A stretch of 64,000 bases of DNA from Gallionella sp. (GTDB lineage: Bacteria > Pseudomonadota > Gammaproteobacteria > Burkholderiales > Gallionellaceae). The notes under the pieces were generated by a model. It saw only the letters and a program-made list of their open reading frames with translations. It searched no databases and was not told the origin of the DNA. The stretch spans positions 248,001 through 312,000 of the forward strand of contig JAQTZW010000002.1 of assembly GCA_028687575.1 (NCBI GenBank). The letters are read 5' to 3'. Positions 26,998 to 40,227 of the stretch are shown piece by piece. A program made the position numbers and the translations under genes. The stretch's first letter is position 1. Every line of letters begins with the position of its first letter.

Positions 26998-28452
26998 TTA
27001 CTTGCCTTGGTAGGCAAGTTTTACCTTGACGTTACTTTTCCTTGCATAGGACTGCTTGCCGCTGTTGCGCTGTGCAACCTTGTGGGAGGATGTCTTGCCA
27101 TGTTTGGCTAATTTCACTTTTGCCTTGCCGAGGGAAGACTTGCCGCGTTTGGCGAGCTTTGCCTTGCGGGCGTAGTGACGACTGGCAGGGGCATTGGCTT
27201 GAAAGGGGTGCAGATCCAGGTTGAATGCCTTGAATTGCGCGTCTTCATCGTCGGCCTCACTGCCTAACGGTACTAGCAGTGTGTCACCTGTCCTGATATG
27301 GGTGTGCGAGGAGATTCCGTTGACCTTTTGTAATCTTTCTAGCGATAGTCCGAAACGGGGAGCAAGGTTGGCAAGCTTTTCGCCTTTCTTGGCTTGATAG
27401 GCCTGCCAGGTTACCAGCGGTTTGTCATAGATTTCCAGATTGTTCAAAAATGTCTCGACCTTATCCATGGGTAGCAGGATGTAATCGCTGTTTTCCTGGA
27501 GGATGACTGGGCGGTTATGGGCAGGATTCAGTGCCAGGAATTCGTCTCTGGAGATGTCGGCCAGTTTTGCTGCCAGTTTGACATCCATGTGTTTTGCCGT
27601 AGAGACTGAAGCGAAATAGGGCTCGTTGGCGATGGGCGACAGGGTCAGGCCAAAGCTGGCGGGATCGGCGATGATGTTCTTGATTGCCAGCAGTTTCGGC
27701 ACATAGCCGCGCGTCTCGGCTGGCATCTTCAGGCTGGAATAGTCGGTCGGCAGCCCACGTCTGCGGTTGCGCTCCTGTGCGCGGGTGACGGATCCTTCTC
27801 CCCAGTTATAGGCGGCAAGCGCTAGTTCCCAGTCGCCGAACATATCGTGTAATTTTTGCAGGTAGTCGAGCGCGCCGGTTGTGGCGCTGACAATATCGCG
27901 CCGACCGTCGTACCACCAGTTCTGCTCAAGACCAAAATTTTTGCCGGTCGATGGGATGAATTGCCAGATGCCGGCAGCATTGGCAGGCGAGTAGGCGATT
28001 GGGTTGTAGGCGCTTTCTATCATCGGCAGCAGGGCAATCTCACTGGGCATGCCGCGCCGCTCGACTTCGTTGCTGATGTAGTACAGGTAAAGGCTGGCGC
28101 GTTCCATCATGCGTGCAACGTATTCGGGCCGGTCGGCATACCATTGTTCATAGGTGGCGATAAGCGGGCTGTCCAGGTCGTTCATCGCGAAGCCGTTGCG
28201 GATGTGTTGCAGCAGATCGCCATTTTTCGGGTCGTCGCTCTGTATCAGTGCAAGTTTGATGTTGCGTCCCGTGGTTAGGGTATCTGGTGCGGCCTGGAAT
28301 GATGCGGTGGGGGTAGCCAGTGCGAGGTTCAGGTGAGGTGCGGGAGCAAGTTGCGGCGCGGGCGCTAAGGTGAGCTGCGCTTCGGCATGTGCTAAAGGCA
28401 TGATTGCACCGATGGCGACCAGCATCGGTAAGATCAATCTAATTAGTGACAC
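26998..28452 (-). CDS. mltD: MltD-like lytic transglycosylase with one LysM and a lysine-rich tail
   Basis: 484 residues. Signal peptide (1-23, cleavage after A-H-A), SLT domain with catalytic glutamate E146 in LLPMIESAYNP and the motifs AAGIWQF and ALAAYNWGEG; one LysM (about 345-395: K-K-G-E-K-L-A-N-L-A ... G-D-T-L-L-V-P). The last 60 or so residues are unusual: strongly basic with repeated K-L-A-K-(R/H)-G-K units. No lipobox is seen, so unlike E. coli MltD it may be periplasmic rather than a lipoprotein. Convergent with the yqjK-like gene, 16 bases apart. Confidence 0.92.
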   Translation of the reverse strand: MSLIRLILPMLVAIGAIMPLAHAEAQLTLAPAPQLAPAPHLNLALATPTASFQAAPDTLTTGRNIKLALIQSDDPKNGDLLQHIRNGFAMNDLDSPLIATYEQWYADRPEYVARMMERASLYLYYISNEVERRGMPSEIALLPMIESAYNPIAYSPANAAGIWQFIPSTGKNFGLEQNWWYDGRRDIVSATTGALDYLQKLHDMFGDWELALAAYNWGEGSVTRAQERNRRRGLPTDYSSLKMPAETRGYVPKLLAIKNIIADPASFGLTLSPIANEPYFASVSTAKHMDVKLAAKLADISRDEFLALNPAHNRPVILQENSDYILLPMDKVETFLNNLEIYDKPLVTWQAYQAKKGEKLANLAPRFGLSLERLQKVNGISSHTHIRTGDTLLVPLGSEADDEDAQFKAFNLDLHPFQANAPASRHYARKAKLAKRGKSSLGKAKVKLAKHGKTSSHKVAQRNSGKQSYARKSNVKVKLAYQGK

Positions 28453-28562
28453 AGGCAGAACTCCTGAGGGGGCGGAAAACCGGACAATGGTATGTCAGTT
28501 GGCGCGGCAAGGTCAAATCCAATGTCGCCACAAGGGGATTTGTCCGGTAACGTGCCAAGTGA

Positions 28563-28591
28563 AACGGGGAGCCAGTGGCTGGCTCCCCGTT
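28563..28591 (-). terminator. Hairpin terminator downstream of acs
   Basis: Perfect 12-bp stem AACGGGGAGCCA (28563-28574) / TGGCTCCCCGTT (28580-28591), 5-base loop. It lies 19 bases after the acs stop on the minus strand; the T-run is short, so the terminator is of moderate strength. Confidence 0.65.
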
Positions 28592-28610
28592 GCGATGCAC
28601 ATCCTTCGGA

Positions 28611-30578
28611 TTATTTGATCGCGTTCTTGAGTTGATCGAGGATGGCCGGATTCTCCAGTGTGGAGATGTCCTGGGTGATTTCTTCTCCCTTGGCCAGAGT
28701 GCGCAACAGGCGCCGCATGATCTTGCCGGAACGCGTCTTGGGCAGGTTCTCACCGAAGCGGATTTCGTCGGGCTTGGCGATCGGGCCGATTTCCTTGCCG
28801 ACCCAGTCGCGCAGCGCTTTGGCGATGTCGCGGACCTTTTCCTGGTCGGTCGGCAGTGCACCCTTCAGCACCACGAAGGCGACTACCGCCTCGCCCTTGA
28901 TGTCATGCGGCTTGCCGACCACGGCGGCCTCGGCGACCAGGGGGTTGGCGACCAGCGCCGATTCGATCTCCATGGTGCCCAGACGGTGGCCGGAAACGTT
29001 CAGCACGTCGTCAATGCGCCCCATGATCCAGAAGTTGCCGTGTTCGTCGCAGCGCGCCGAGTCGCCCGCCAGATACGCGCCACGCATTTCTTCGGGGAAA
29101 TAGGAGCTGCGGTAGCGGTCTGGATCGCCCCAGATGGTGCGGATCTGCGAAGGGAATGGGCGCTTGATGACCAGGAATCCGCCCTGCTGGTCGTGCACGT
29201 CCTCGCCGGTTTCGCTGACGATGGCGGCGGTGATGCCGGGCAGCGGCAGGGTGCAACTGCCCGGTGTGATGGGAACCGCGCCCGGCAGGGGAGCAATCAT
29301 GTGGCTGCCGGTTTCGGTTTGCCACCAGGTGTCAACGATCGGGCAGCGCGCTTGACCGACGGTGTTGTAGTACCAGATCCATGCCTCGGGGTTGATCGGT
29401 TCGCCCACGGTGCCCAACAGACGCAGGCTGGACAGGTCGTATTGTTTGGGCAAGTCGCCGCCCAACTTGATCAGCGAGCGGATCGCGGTCGGTGCGGTGT
29501 AAAAAGTGGTGACCTTGTGATCCTGGATAATCTTCCAGAAGCGGCCTGCGTCCGGATAGGTGGGCACACCCTCGAAAATCACTTGGGTCGCGCCCATCGC
29601 CAGCGGGCCGTAGGCGACATAACTGTGGCCGGTGATCCAGCCCACGTCGGCGGTGCACCAGAAAATGTCGCTATCCTTGTAGTCGAATACCCACTGCATC
29701 GACAGCATCGCGCCCAGCAAGTAGCCGCCGGAAGAGTGCTGCACGCCTTTGGGTTTGCCGGTGGAGCCGGAGGTGTAAAGGATGAACAGGGGATGTTCCG
29801 CGCTCACCCATTCCGGCTCGCACTGGCTGGCCTGGCCGGCCACCAGATCGTGCCACCAGACATTGTTGGCGGCATCCCATGCGGTGTCACATGCGGCGCG
29901 ACGGTAGACGATGACGGTATGCACCGCGTCGCAGCCGCCCATTGCCAAGGCTTCGTCTACTGCCGGCTTCAAGGGCATTACTCGGCCCCCGCGCATCTGC
30001 GCATCGGCGGTGATGACCGCGCAGGCCTTCGCATCGGTGATGCGCTCGTTCAGGCTCTTGGACGAAAAGCCACCGAATACCACTGAGTGGATCGCGCCGA
30101 TGCGCGCACAAGCCTGCATCGCAATCACCGCTTCGATGCTCATAGGCAGATAGATGATGACGCGGTCGCCCTTTTTGATACCGCGCGATTTCAGGCCGTT
30201 GGCGAACTGGCAGACGCGTGCGTGCAGTTCGCGGTAACTGATTTTCGTCACCGAGCCGTCGTCCGCCTCGAAAATCAGCGCGATTTTTTCAGGCTGGGAG
30301 TCCAGATGTTTGTCCAGGCAGTTATGGGAAACATTCAGTTCGCCGTCTTCAAACCACTTATAGAAGGGGGCCGCACTTTCATTCAGAATCTGGCTGAAGG
30401 GTTGCTTCCACTGGATGTTTTCGCGGGCAAGGCGCGCCCAGAAGCCCGTGTAGTCCCGTTCGGCTTCGGCGCACAACGCGCGGTAGCCCTCCATGCCCGC
30501 CACGTTGGCCTGTTTGACAAAGTCGTCGGAGGGGTTGAAAACGCGATTTTCGTGCATTACGGACTGGATGCTGGACAT
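28611..30578 (-). CDS. acs: Acetyl-CoA synthetase (AMP-forming)
   Basis: Makes acetyl-CoA from acetate, ATP and CoA. 655 residues, typical. ATP-binding motif [11 protein letters not shown], substrate region WWQTETG, and the C-terminal [11 protein letters not shown] with the lysine that is acetylation-controlled in this family. Start ATG has AGGAGATCAC upstream. Monocistronic: divergent from pyrG and followed by a hairpin. Confidence 0.98.
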   Translation of the reverse strand: MSSIQSVMHENRVFNPSDDFVKQANVAGMEGYRALCAEAERDYTGFWARLARENIQWKQPFSQILNESAAPFYKWFEDGELNVSHNCLDKHLDSQPEKIALIFEADDGSVTKISYRELHARVCQFANGLKSRGIKKGDRVIIYLPMSIEAVIAMQACARIGAIHSVVFGGFSSKSLNERITDAKACAVITADAQMRGGRVMPLKPAVDEALAMGGCDAVHTVIVYRRAACDTAWDAANNVWWHDLVAGQASQCEPEWVSAEHPLFILYTSGSTGKPKGVQHSSGGYLLGAMLSMQWVFDYKDSDIFWCTADVGWITGHSYVAYGPLAMGATQVIFEGVPTYPDAGRFWKIIQDHKVTTFYTAPTAIRSLIKLGGDLPKQYDLSSLRLLGTVGEPINPEAWIWYYNTVGQARCPIVDTWWQTETGSHMIAPLPGAVPITPGSCTLPLPGITAAIVSETGEDVHDQQGGFLVIKRPFPSQIRTIWGDPDRYRSSYFPEEMRGAYLAGDSARCDEHGNFWIMGRIDDVLNVSGHRLGTMEIESALVANPLVAEAAVVGKPHDIKGEAVVAFVVLKGALPTDQEKVRDIAKALRDWVGKEIGPIAKPDEIRFGENLPKTRSGKIMRRLLRTLAKGEEITQDISTLENPAILDQLKNAIK

Positions 30579-30733
30579 GTGATCTCCTAGGATGGCTGGC
30601 CTGTGACGGGGTTGTTGAAAGCCAGACGAATGTAGTTTTTTTTGTTAGCCCTTGTCAAGGCTGAATGACTGGTTTTTGGATTCTGTAATGTAAGGCGTGC
30701 AGCTGCACTGCGCGTGGAGAAAAGTTGCGTTGA

Positions 30734-33285
<2,552 letters not shown>

Positions 33286-33357
33286 TGCGTTGCGGCGTAG
33301 TTAAGCAGTCGAGTCGTTATTATTTTGTTGTTTATTGAGAATACTGATCAGAAATAG

Positions 33358-34653
<1,296 letters not shown>

Positions 34654-34678
34654 GGGTAGGCTGGTCCGACCAGTGAAT

Positions 34679-34713
34679 ATCGCTCCTGGCTAAAGCCGGG
34701 GGCGATTTTTTTT
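34679..34713 (+). terminator. Rho-independent terminator after eno
   Basis: ATCGCTCCTGGCT (34679-34691) / AGCCGGGGGCGAT (34694-34706), about 12 paired bases with two G-U, followed by eight T (34706-34713). Confidence 0.92.
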
Positions 34714-34762
34714 GCTATTGTTACGTTCCCTGAAGTGGAAGTCGTCGGTTTATCCCGTATAA

Positions 34763-35098
34763 ATGAAAATTATCACCTTGATACTGGCTGTGTTGTTGCT
34801 GTTGCTCCAGTACCCACTCTGGCTGGGCAAGGGTGGCTGGCTGAAGGTGTGGGAGATGAGTCGCGAGGTCGAGGCGCAGCAGCAAGTCAACCGGCAGACT
34901 GAAGCGCGCAATGCTTTGCTGGATACCGAGGTGCGCGACCTGAAGCAGGGCACCGAGGCGGTCGAGGAGCGCGCCCGCAGCGAACTGGGCATGATACGCA
35001 ACGACGAGTTATTTTTCAGGGTACTGGATAGCAACGCCAATCAAACGACCGAAAATCTGGCTGCCTCATCGGCAGTCCCGGCTGAAACCAAGCCCTAG
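34763..35098 (+). CDS. ftsB: Cell division protein FtsB
   Basis: Small bitopic divisome protein that links FtsL and FtsQ. 111 residues: short cytoplasmic start, one membrane helix (3-19) with the family pattern LLLLLQYPLWLGKGGW, periplasmic coiled coil (about 30-75) with A-R-N-x-x-L-D-x-E-V-x-D-L-K, then E-E-R-A-R-x-E-L-G-M-I. The location after eno is typical. A roughly 20-residue Ala/Thr-rich C-terminal tail follows. Confidence 0.95.
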   Translation: MKIITLILAVLLLLLQYPLWLGKGGWLKVWEMSREVEAQQQVNRQTEARNALLDTEVRDLKQGTEAVEERARSELGMIRNDELFFRVLDSNANQTTENLAASSAVPAETKP

Positions 35099-35152
35099 CC
35101 CGTCGCTTCGCCAGTCTGCGGCTATACCTCTCGTTTGTTCCTTGTCACTACG

Positions 35153-35183
35153 CTTGCCCGTGGTCGTCTGCTCCACGGGCAAG
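35153..35183. terminator. Hairpin between convergent ftsB and folD
   Basis: Perfect 11-bp stem CTTGCCCGTGG (35153-35163) / CCACGGGCAAG (35173-35183), 9-base loop, in the 90-base gap between two convergent genes. Neither side has a clear T-run, so terminator function is likely by position but not proven by form. Confidence 0.5.
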
Positions 35184-35188
35184 ATTCA

Positions 35189-36046
35189 TCAGGCTTGCAC
35201 GGACAATCTTTCTGCCGCACGTACGGTGTTGGCGACCAGCATGGTGATGGTCATCGGGCCGACGCCGCCGGGAACCGGTGTCAGATAACCGGCCACTTCT
35301 TTGACGCTGGCGAAGTCCACGTCGCCGCACAGCTTGCCTTCAGCATTGCGGTTGATGCCCACGTCTATCACCACCGCGCCCGGTTTGACCATGTCGCCCT
35401 TGATGAAGTTGGCGCGTCCCACCGCCGCCACCAGAATGTCGGCGTCGCGGGTGTGCTTTGCCAAGTCAACGGTCTTGGAAGTGCAGATGGTGACGGTTGC
35501 GTTCTTGTGCAGTAACAGCAGCGCCATTGGCTTGCCGACGATGTTGCTGCGGCCGACCACCACCGCGTGCTTGCCCTCGATGGCGATGCCAGTCTTCTCC
35601 AGCATCACCATCACGCCATAGGGCGTGCAGGACGGGAACGGCGTCTCGCCGGTGACCAAGGCGCCGACGTTCTTCTCGTGGAAGCCGTCCACGTCCTTGT
35701 CGGGGTTGATCGCCTCGATGACCTTGTGCGAGTCCAGATGTTTGGGCAGCGGCAACTGCACCAGAATGCCGTGGATGGCCGGGTCATTGTTGAGCTTCTC
35801 CACCTCGGCCAGCAGGCCGGCCTCGCTGGTGTCGGCGGGCAGTTCGACGTGGATGGAATACAGGCCGAGCTGCGCGCAGGCTTTCACCTTGTTAGCGACG
35901 TAGACCTTGGAGGCTGGATCGTCACCGACGATGATGACTGCCATGCCGGGCGTGATGCCGCGTGCCTTCAGCGCATCGGCGCGTTCCTTCCATTCGGCGC
36001 GCACCTGTTCTGCGATGGCCTTGCCATCTATGATTTGCGCCGTCAT
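35189..36046 (-). CDS. folD: Bifunctional methylenetetrahydrofolate dehydrogenase/cyclohydrolase
   Basis: Interconverts methylene-, methenyl- and formyl-tetrahydrofolate; supplies the 10-formyl donor for fMet, purines and also for the ArnA formyltransferase. 285 residues with [13 protein letters not shown] (catalytic lysine), [17 protein letters not shown] and the NADP-loop [14 protein letters not shown]. Its start codon directly abuts the ppa stop (TAA then ATG), so the two are co-transcribed. Confidence 0.98.
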   Translation of the reverse strand: MTAQIIDGKAIAEQVRAEWKERADALKARGITPGMAVIIVGDDPASKVYVANKVKACAQLGLYSIHVELPADTSEAGLLAEVEKLNNDPAIHGILVQLPLPKHLDSHKVIEAINPDKDVDGFHEKNVGALVTGETPFPSCTPYGVMVMLEKTGIAIEGKHAVVVGRSNIVGKPMALLLLHKNATVTICTSKTVDLAKHTRDADILVAAVGRANFIKGDMVKPGAVVIDVGINRNAEGKLCGDVDFASVKEVAGYLTPVPGGVGPMTITMLVANTVRAAERLSVQA

Positions 36047-36589
36047 TTATTTACCCGCTTGCTGCTTCTTGTAGGCATCCAGGCCGTTGGTGATTTCGGC
36101 ATGGGCGGCTTCTACGCCTTCCCAGCCCCTGATCTTGACCCACTTACCCGGTTCCAGCGCCTTGTACAGCTCGAAGAAGTGCTTGACCTGTTCCAGCGTG
36201 ATCTCAGGCAAATCCTTATAAGATTCAACGTTGTGGTACAGCGGGGTGAGCTTATCGGTGGGCACGGCGATGATCTTGGCATCGTCGCCGCCTTCGTCAC
36301 TCATCATCAGCACGCCGACCGGGCGGCAGGGGATGATCGCGCCATGCACGATGGGGAAGGGCGTGACCACCAGCACATCAACCGGATCGCCGTCGTCGGC
36401 GATGGTCTCGGGGATAAAGCCGTAGTTGCACGGATAGCGCATCAGCGAGCCGATGAAGCGGTCCACCACCAGCACGCCGGAAGCCTTGTCCACCTCGTAT
36501 TTGACCGGGTCGGCATGTTTCGGGATCTCGATGATGACATTGCACTCTTTGGGCAGATTATTGCCGGGACGAACGTTCAACAGGCTCAT
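36047..36589 (-). CDS. ppa: Inorganic pyrophosphatase (family I)
   Basis: Hydrolyses PPi to phosphate. 180 residues from ATG 36589 (CAAGGAAAAACC upstream; a longer frame to 36631 is less likely). Active-site motifs: E-V-D-K (substrate Lys), RFIGSLMRYPCNYGFIPET, and the metal-binding DDGDPVDVLV. Divergent from the PPi-dependent phosphofructokinase gene, so the consumer and the destroyer of PPi share an intergenic region. Confidence 0.97.
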   Translation of the reverse strand: MSLLNVRPGNNLPKECNVIIEIPKHADPVKYEVDKASGVLVVDRFIGSLMRYPCNYGFIPETIADDGDPVDVLVVTPFPIVHGAIIPCRPVGVLMMSDEGGDDAKIIAVPTDKLTPLYHNVESYKDLPEITLEQVKHFFELYKALEPGKWVKIRGWEGVEAAHAEITNGLDAYKKQQAGK

Positions 36590-36630
36590 GGTTTTTCCTT
36601 GTTTGGGGTTGGAATTGAGAAACAGGCGCA

Positions 36631-36636
36631 ATTATA
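36631..36636 (-). promoter_or_regulatory. Candidate -10 element of ppa-folD
   Basis: A perfect TATAAT on the minus strand 42 bases upstream of the ppa start. The -35 at 17 bases (CCGCCA) is poor. The pfp side has a TAAAAT-like hexamer at about 36673-36678 on the plus strand. Confidence 0.4.
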
Positions 36637-36707
36637 AGCGATGCGGGGCGCTGTGGCGGTGGCGTATTCGGGTAAAATGCTGCGACTTAACTCAAGGAGA
36701 TGGCGCT

Positions 36708-37901
36708 ATGACAACGCAAGGCAAACTTATCGGCAAAATGGTTATCGGTCAATCCGGCGGCCCCACCGCCGTCATTAACCAGTCACTGGTCGGCGCAGTG
36801 CTGGCCGCGCGGCAGCAGGCCAATATCACCGGCATCTTGGGTGCACACCACGGCATCGCCGGCATCATGAAGGAAGATTTCATTGACCTGACTACCCAGA
36901 GCATCGAGCAGCTGGAGCAGGTCGCCACCACGCCCGCCGCAGCACTGGGTTCGGTGCGCCTGAAACCAGGCCGCGCCGAATGCGAAAAGGTGTTCGAGGT
37001 GTTCAAAAAGAACGACGTGCGTTACTTCTTCTACATCGGCGGCAACGATTCCGCCGAGACCGCGCACATCATCGCCGAGATGGCCAAGGAAGCGAACTAC
37101 GACTTCTGCACCGTACATATCCCCAAGACCATAGACAACGACCTGCGCGTCACCGACCACTGCCCGGGCTTTGCCTCCGCCGCGCGTTTCGTGGCGCTGG
37201 CCTTCATGGGTGACGACCGCGACAACCGCGCGCTGCCCGGTATCAAGGTCAACGTGGTGATGGGCCGCAGCGCGGGCTTTTTGACTGCCTCCGCCGCACT
37301 GGCGCGTCAGGCCGAAGGTGATGGCCCGCACCTGATCTACCTGCCGGAGCGCGTGTTCAACGTGGAATCCTTCCAGCAGGACGTGCGCGATGCGGTGGCG
37401 AAATATGGTCGTTGCGTGATCGCCGTCTCCGAGGGCATCACCGACAAGGACGGCAATCCGATCTCCACCAGCGGCGAGCGCGATTCGCACGGCAACATTC
37501 AGCTGTCCGGCAGCGGCGCGTTGGGCGACACACTGGCGGCACTGGTGAAAGCGGCATTCCCGGGTCAGAAGGCACGCGTGCGCGCCGACACCTTTGGCTA
37601 TCTGCAACGTTCTTTCCCGACCATCATCTCCGAGGTGGACGCGAAGGAAGCCCGCGCGGTGGGCGACTTTGCCGTGAATCACGCGGCAACCACCGGCGAA
37701 CCCGGCTCGGTGGCGATCCGCCGCCTGTCCAGCACGCCCTACGCCAGCGAATGCTTCATCACCCCGCTGTCAACGGTGGCGCGCGTGGCGACCGAGATGG
37801 ACGACAAATACATCAACGAAGCCGGCAACGACGTGACCCAGGCGTGGCTGGATTACGCCGCACCGCTGGTCGGCGCACTGCCGAAGATGGGCCGCCTGTA
37901 A
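36708..37901 (+). CDS. pfp: Pyrophosphate-dependent 6-phosphofructokinase
   Basis: Reversible phosphorylation of fructose-6-phosphate with PPi. 397 residues from ATG 36708 with TCAAGGAGATGG upstream. Phosphofructokinase fold: IGQSGGPTAVINQS near the start, GGNDS, and PKTIDND where the lysine in place of the glycine of ATP enzymes marks a PPi enzyme; MGRSAGFLTA binds the sugar phosphate. It likely replaces an ATP-PFK and may also run in the gluconeogenic direction. Followed by a terminator. Confidence 0.95.
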   Translation: MTTQGKLIGKMVIGQSGGPTAVINQSLVGAVLAARQQANITGILGAHHGIAGIMKEDFIDLTTQSIEQLEQVATTPAAALGSVRLKPGRAECEKVFEVFKKNDVRYFFYIGGNDSAETAHIIAEMAKEANYDFCTVHIPKTIDNDLRVTDHCPGFASAARFVALAFMGDDRDNRALPGIKVNVVMGRSAGFLTASAALARQAEGDGPHLIYLPERVFNVESFQQDVRDAVAKYGRCVIAVSEGITDKDGNPISTSGERDSHGNIQLSGSGALGDTLAALVKAAFPGQKARVRADTFGYLQRSFPTIISEVDAKEARAVGDFAVNHAATTGEPGSVAIRRLSSTPYASECFITPLSTVARVATEMDDKYINEAGNDVTQAWLDYAAPLVGALPKMGRL

Positions 37902-37929
37902 CACTACGGCGGTTGTAGGGCGCATCTGA

Positions 37930-37970
37930 CAGGAACCGGCTGCCCCGCGCAGGCCGGTTTCCTGCTTTTT
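37930..37970 (+). terminator. Terminator after pfp
   Basis: CAGGAACCGGCTG (37930-37942) pairs with CAGGCCGGTTTCCTG (37950-37964) with two bulges, followed by CTTTTT (37965-37970). Confidence 0.75.
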
Positions 37971-38013
37971 GAGCGCGGCAGATCACGCCGCGCAACTGAA
38001 CCGGAAAGCGAAT

Positions 38014-40206
38014 GTGAAGCCAGCCAGAAACGATCCGTGCCCGTGCGGCAGCGGCAAGAAGTACAAGAAATGCTGTCAGGCGCGTGAGGCCGCAGCCACC
38101 ACGGCCAACGCCCCAGCCGCTGCCGGGCTGACGCAAGCCGAATTCGGCCAGCTTGCCGCGCTGTTCAACGCCGGGCGTTTTGTCGAGCTGGAAAGTGCGG
38201 CACGACTGTTGCTGGGGCGTCACCCGCAGGCCGGTTTCGTCTGGAAGGTGCTGGCGGTGGCCTTGCAGCAGCAGGGCCGGGATGCGCTGGCCGCGTTGCA
38301 GCGGGCCGCCGAGTTGCTGCCGCAGGATGTCGAGGCGCAGGCCAATCTGGCCCATGCCTGCAACCAGGCCGGGCGGGTTGATCAGGCGCTGGCGGCATAC
38401 CGCCACGCGCTGGCGCTGCAACCGGGCAATGCCGACCTGCACGTGTTGCTGGGCAATGCTGAGGCACAGGCCGGGCGGCTGGCCGAGGCGGTGGCGAGTT
38501 ACCGCAGCGCGCTGGCGATCAAACCGGATCAGGCCGGCGTGATCAGCAATCTGGGCAACGTGCTGATGGAAGCGGGCCGTTTCGACGAGGCGGTCGCGCT
38601 GTACCGGCGCGCGGTCGAACTCCAGCCGGATTATGCCCAGGCACACAGCAATCTGGGCAACGTGCTGGTGGAACTGGGCCAGTACCGCGAGGCCGCCGAC
38701 TGTTGCCGGCGCGCGCTGCAACTGTCCCCCGATTTTGCCGATGCGCACAACAACCTCGGCAATGCGCTGAAAGATCAGGGTCTACTGTCCGATGCGGTGG
38801 CAAGCTACCGGCGGGCGATCGAGCTCGATGCGGAATCGGCACTGGCTTACAACAACCTCGCCACCGCGCAGCAAGACCTGGGGCTGCTTGCGGATGCCCA
38901 GGCCAGCTACCGCGCCGCGCTGCGGATACACCCTGACTATGCCGAAGCCTACAGCAACCTGCTGTTCATGCTCGCCTATCACGGCCTGCTTGCCCCCGAA
39001 GCATTTTTGGCGGAAGCACGCGGCTGGCAGGCGGCCTGCGGCACGGAGGCTGCGCGCAAACTGGCCGGCTTGCCGGCCTTTACGCGGGCGCCCGTCACGG
39101 GTCGTCGTCTGCGCGTGGGCTATGTGTCGGGCGACTTTTACACGCATGCGGTGAGCTATTTCATCGAGCGGATATTCGCTCATCACGACCGCAGCAAGAT
39201 CGAGCTGTTCGCCTATTCCAGCACCGCGATCCGCGATGCCACCACGGCGCGCCTGCAGGGGTTGGTGGATCACTGGGTGCAGGCGGTCGGGCTGGATGAT
39301 GACGCGCTGGCACGGCGCATCGGGCAGGACGATATAGACGTGCTGATAGATCTTTCCGGGCACACCGCGCGCAACCGGCTGGGCGTGTTCGCCCGCCGCG
39401 CCGCACCGGTGCAGGCGCATTACCTGGGGTTTTTCGCCACCACTGGCCTGGACTGCATGGACTACTGGATAGGCGACGGCATCCTGACCCCGCCCGCGAC
39501 CGACAGCCATTTTGCCGAACAGGTATGGCGTTTGCCGCGCATCTGGGTGAGCTACGACGGCAAGGCCGACACGCCGACTTCCGGCTGGCAGCCGGCGGCG
39601 GACGGCAGCGTTTGCTTGGGCAGTTTCAATAATCTCGCCAAGCTGACGCCCGAGACGCTGGCGTTGTGGGCGAAGGTGCTGCACGCGCTGCCGGAGGGGC
39701 TGCTGCTGCTGAAGACCCGTGCGCTGGCCGACGCCGACAACCGCCGCCGCATTCTGGATGTGATGGCCGGGCATGGCATCGAGGCCGCACGCATCGAGTT
39801 GCAGGACGGTCACGACACGCCGGACTGGTCTGCCCACATGGCGCGCTATGACAGTGTGGACATCGCGCTCGACCCGGTCGGCGGCGTGGGTGGTGGCACC
39901 ACCACCTGCGACGCACTGTGGATGGGTGTGCCGGTAATCACGCTGGAAGGCGACCGCATGGCGACGCGGATGACGGCCTCCATGCTGGACGCCATCGGCC
40001 ATGCCGAGTGGGTAGCCGCCAGCGAAGCCGAATATGTGGACAAAGTGGTGGCGCTGGCCCGCGACACCGGCCTGCGGCAGTCGTTGCGCGCAGCGCAGCG
40101 CAGCCGCATGGCGGCCAGCCCGCTGTGCGACGCGCGCGGACTGGCGGGGGCGCTGGAGGCGGCCTATCAGGAAATGTTTGCACGCTGGCAGCAGGGGGCA
40201 CGATAA
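38014..40206 (+). CDS. SEC-C zinc motif + TPR + O-GlcNAc-transferase-like (GT41/SPINDLY) protein
   Basis: 730 residues from GTG 38014, chosen for GGAAAG six bases upstream; a TTG at 37969 is the alternative. Three parts: an N-terminal SEC-C zinc motif (D-P-C-P-C-G-S-G-K-K-Y-K-K-C-C, residues 6-20), about eight tetratricopeptide repeats (roughly 60-330, e.g. YRRAVELQPDYAQAHSNLGN), and a C-terminal catalytic region of the O-linked GlcNAc transferase family with RVGYVSGDFYTHAVSYF, IDVLIDLSGHTARNRL, and GGTTTCDALWMGVPVITL for the nucleotide sugar. It probably glycosylates proteins in the cytoplasm; substrate and sugar are unknown. Head of a five-gene cluster of sugar and methyl transfer enzymes. 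Confidence 0.9.
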   Translation: MKPARNDPCPCGSGKKYKKCCQAREAAATTANAPAAAGLTQAEFGQLAALFNAGRFVELESAARLLLGRHPQAGFVWKVLAVALQQQGRDALAALQRAAELLPQDVEAQANLAHACNQAGRVDQALAAYRHALALQPGNADLHVLLGNAEAQAGRLAEAVASYRSALAIKPDQAGVISNLGNVLMEAGRFDEAVALYRRAVELQPDYAQAHSNLGNVLVELGQYREAADCCRRALQLSPDFADAHNNLGNALKDQGLLSDAVASYRRAIELDAESALAYNNLATAQQDLGLLADAQASYRAALRIHPDYAEAYSNLLFMLAYHGLLAPEAFLAEARGWQAACGTEAARKLAGLPAFTRAPVTGRRLRVGYVSGDFYTHAVSYFIERIFAHHDRSKIELFAYSSTAIRDATTARLQGLVDHWVQAVGLDDDALARRIGQDDIDVLIDLSGHTARNRLGVFARRAAPVQAHYLGFFATTGLDCMDYWIGDGILTPPATDSHFAEQVWRLPRIWVSYDGKADTPTSGWQPAADGSVCLGSFNNLAKLTPETLALWAKVLHALPEGLLLLKTRALADADNRRRILDVMAGHGIEAARIELQDGHDTPDWSAHMARYDSVDIALDPVGGVGGGTTTCDALWMGVPVITLEGDRMATRMTASMLDAIGHAEWVAASEAEYVDKVVALARDTGLRQSLRAAQRSRMAASPLCDARGLAGALEAAYQEMFARWQQGAR

Positions 40207-40227
40207 TCCCGCCTCGATGAAATCCGT

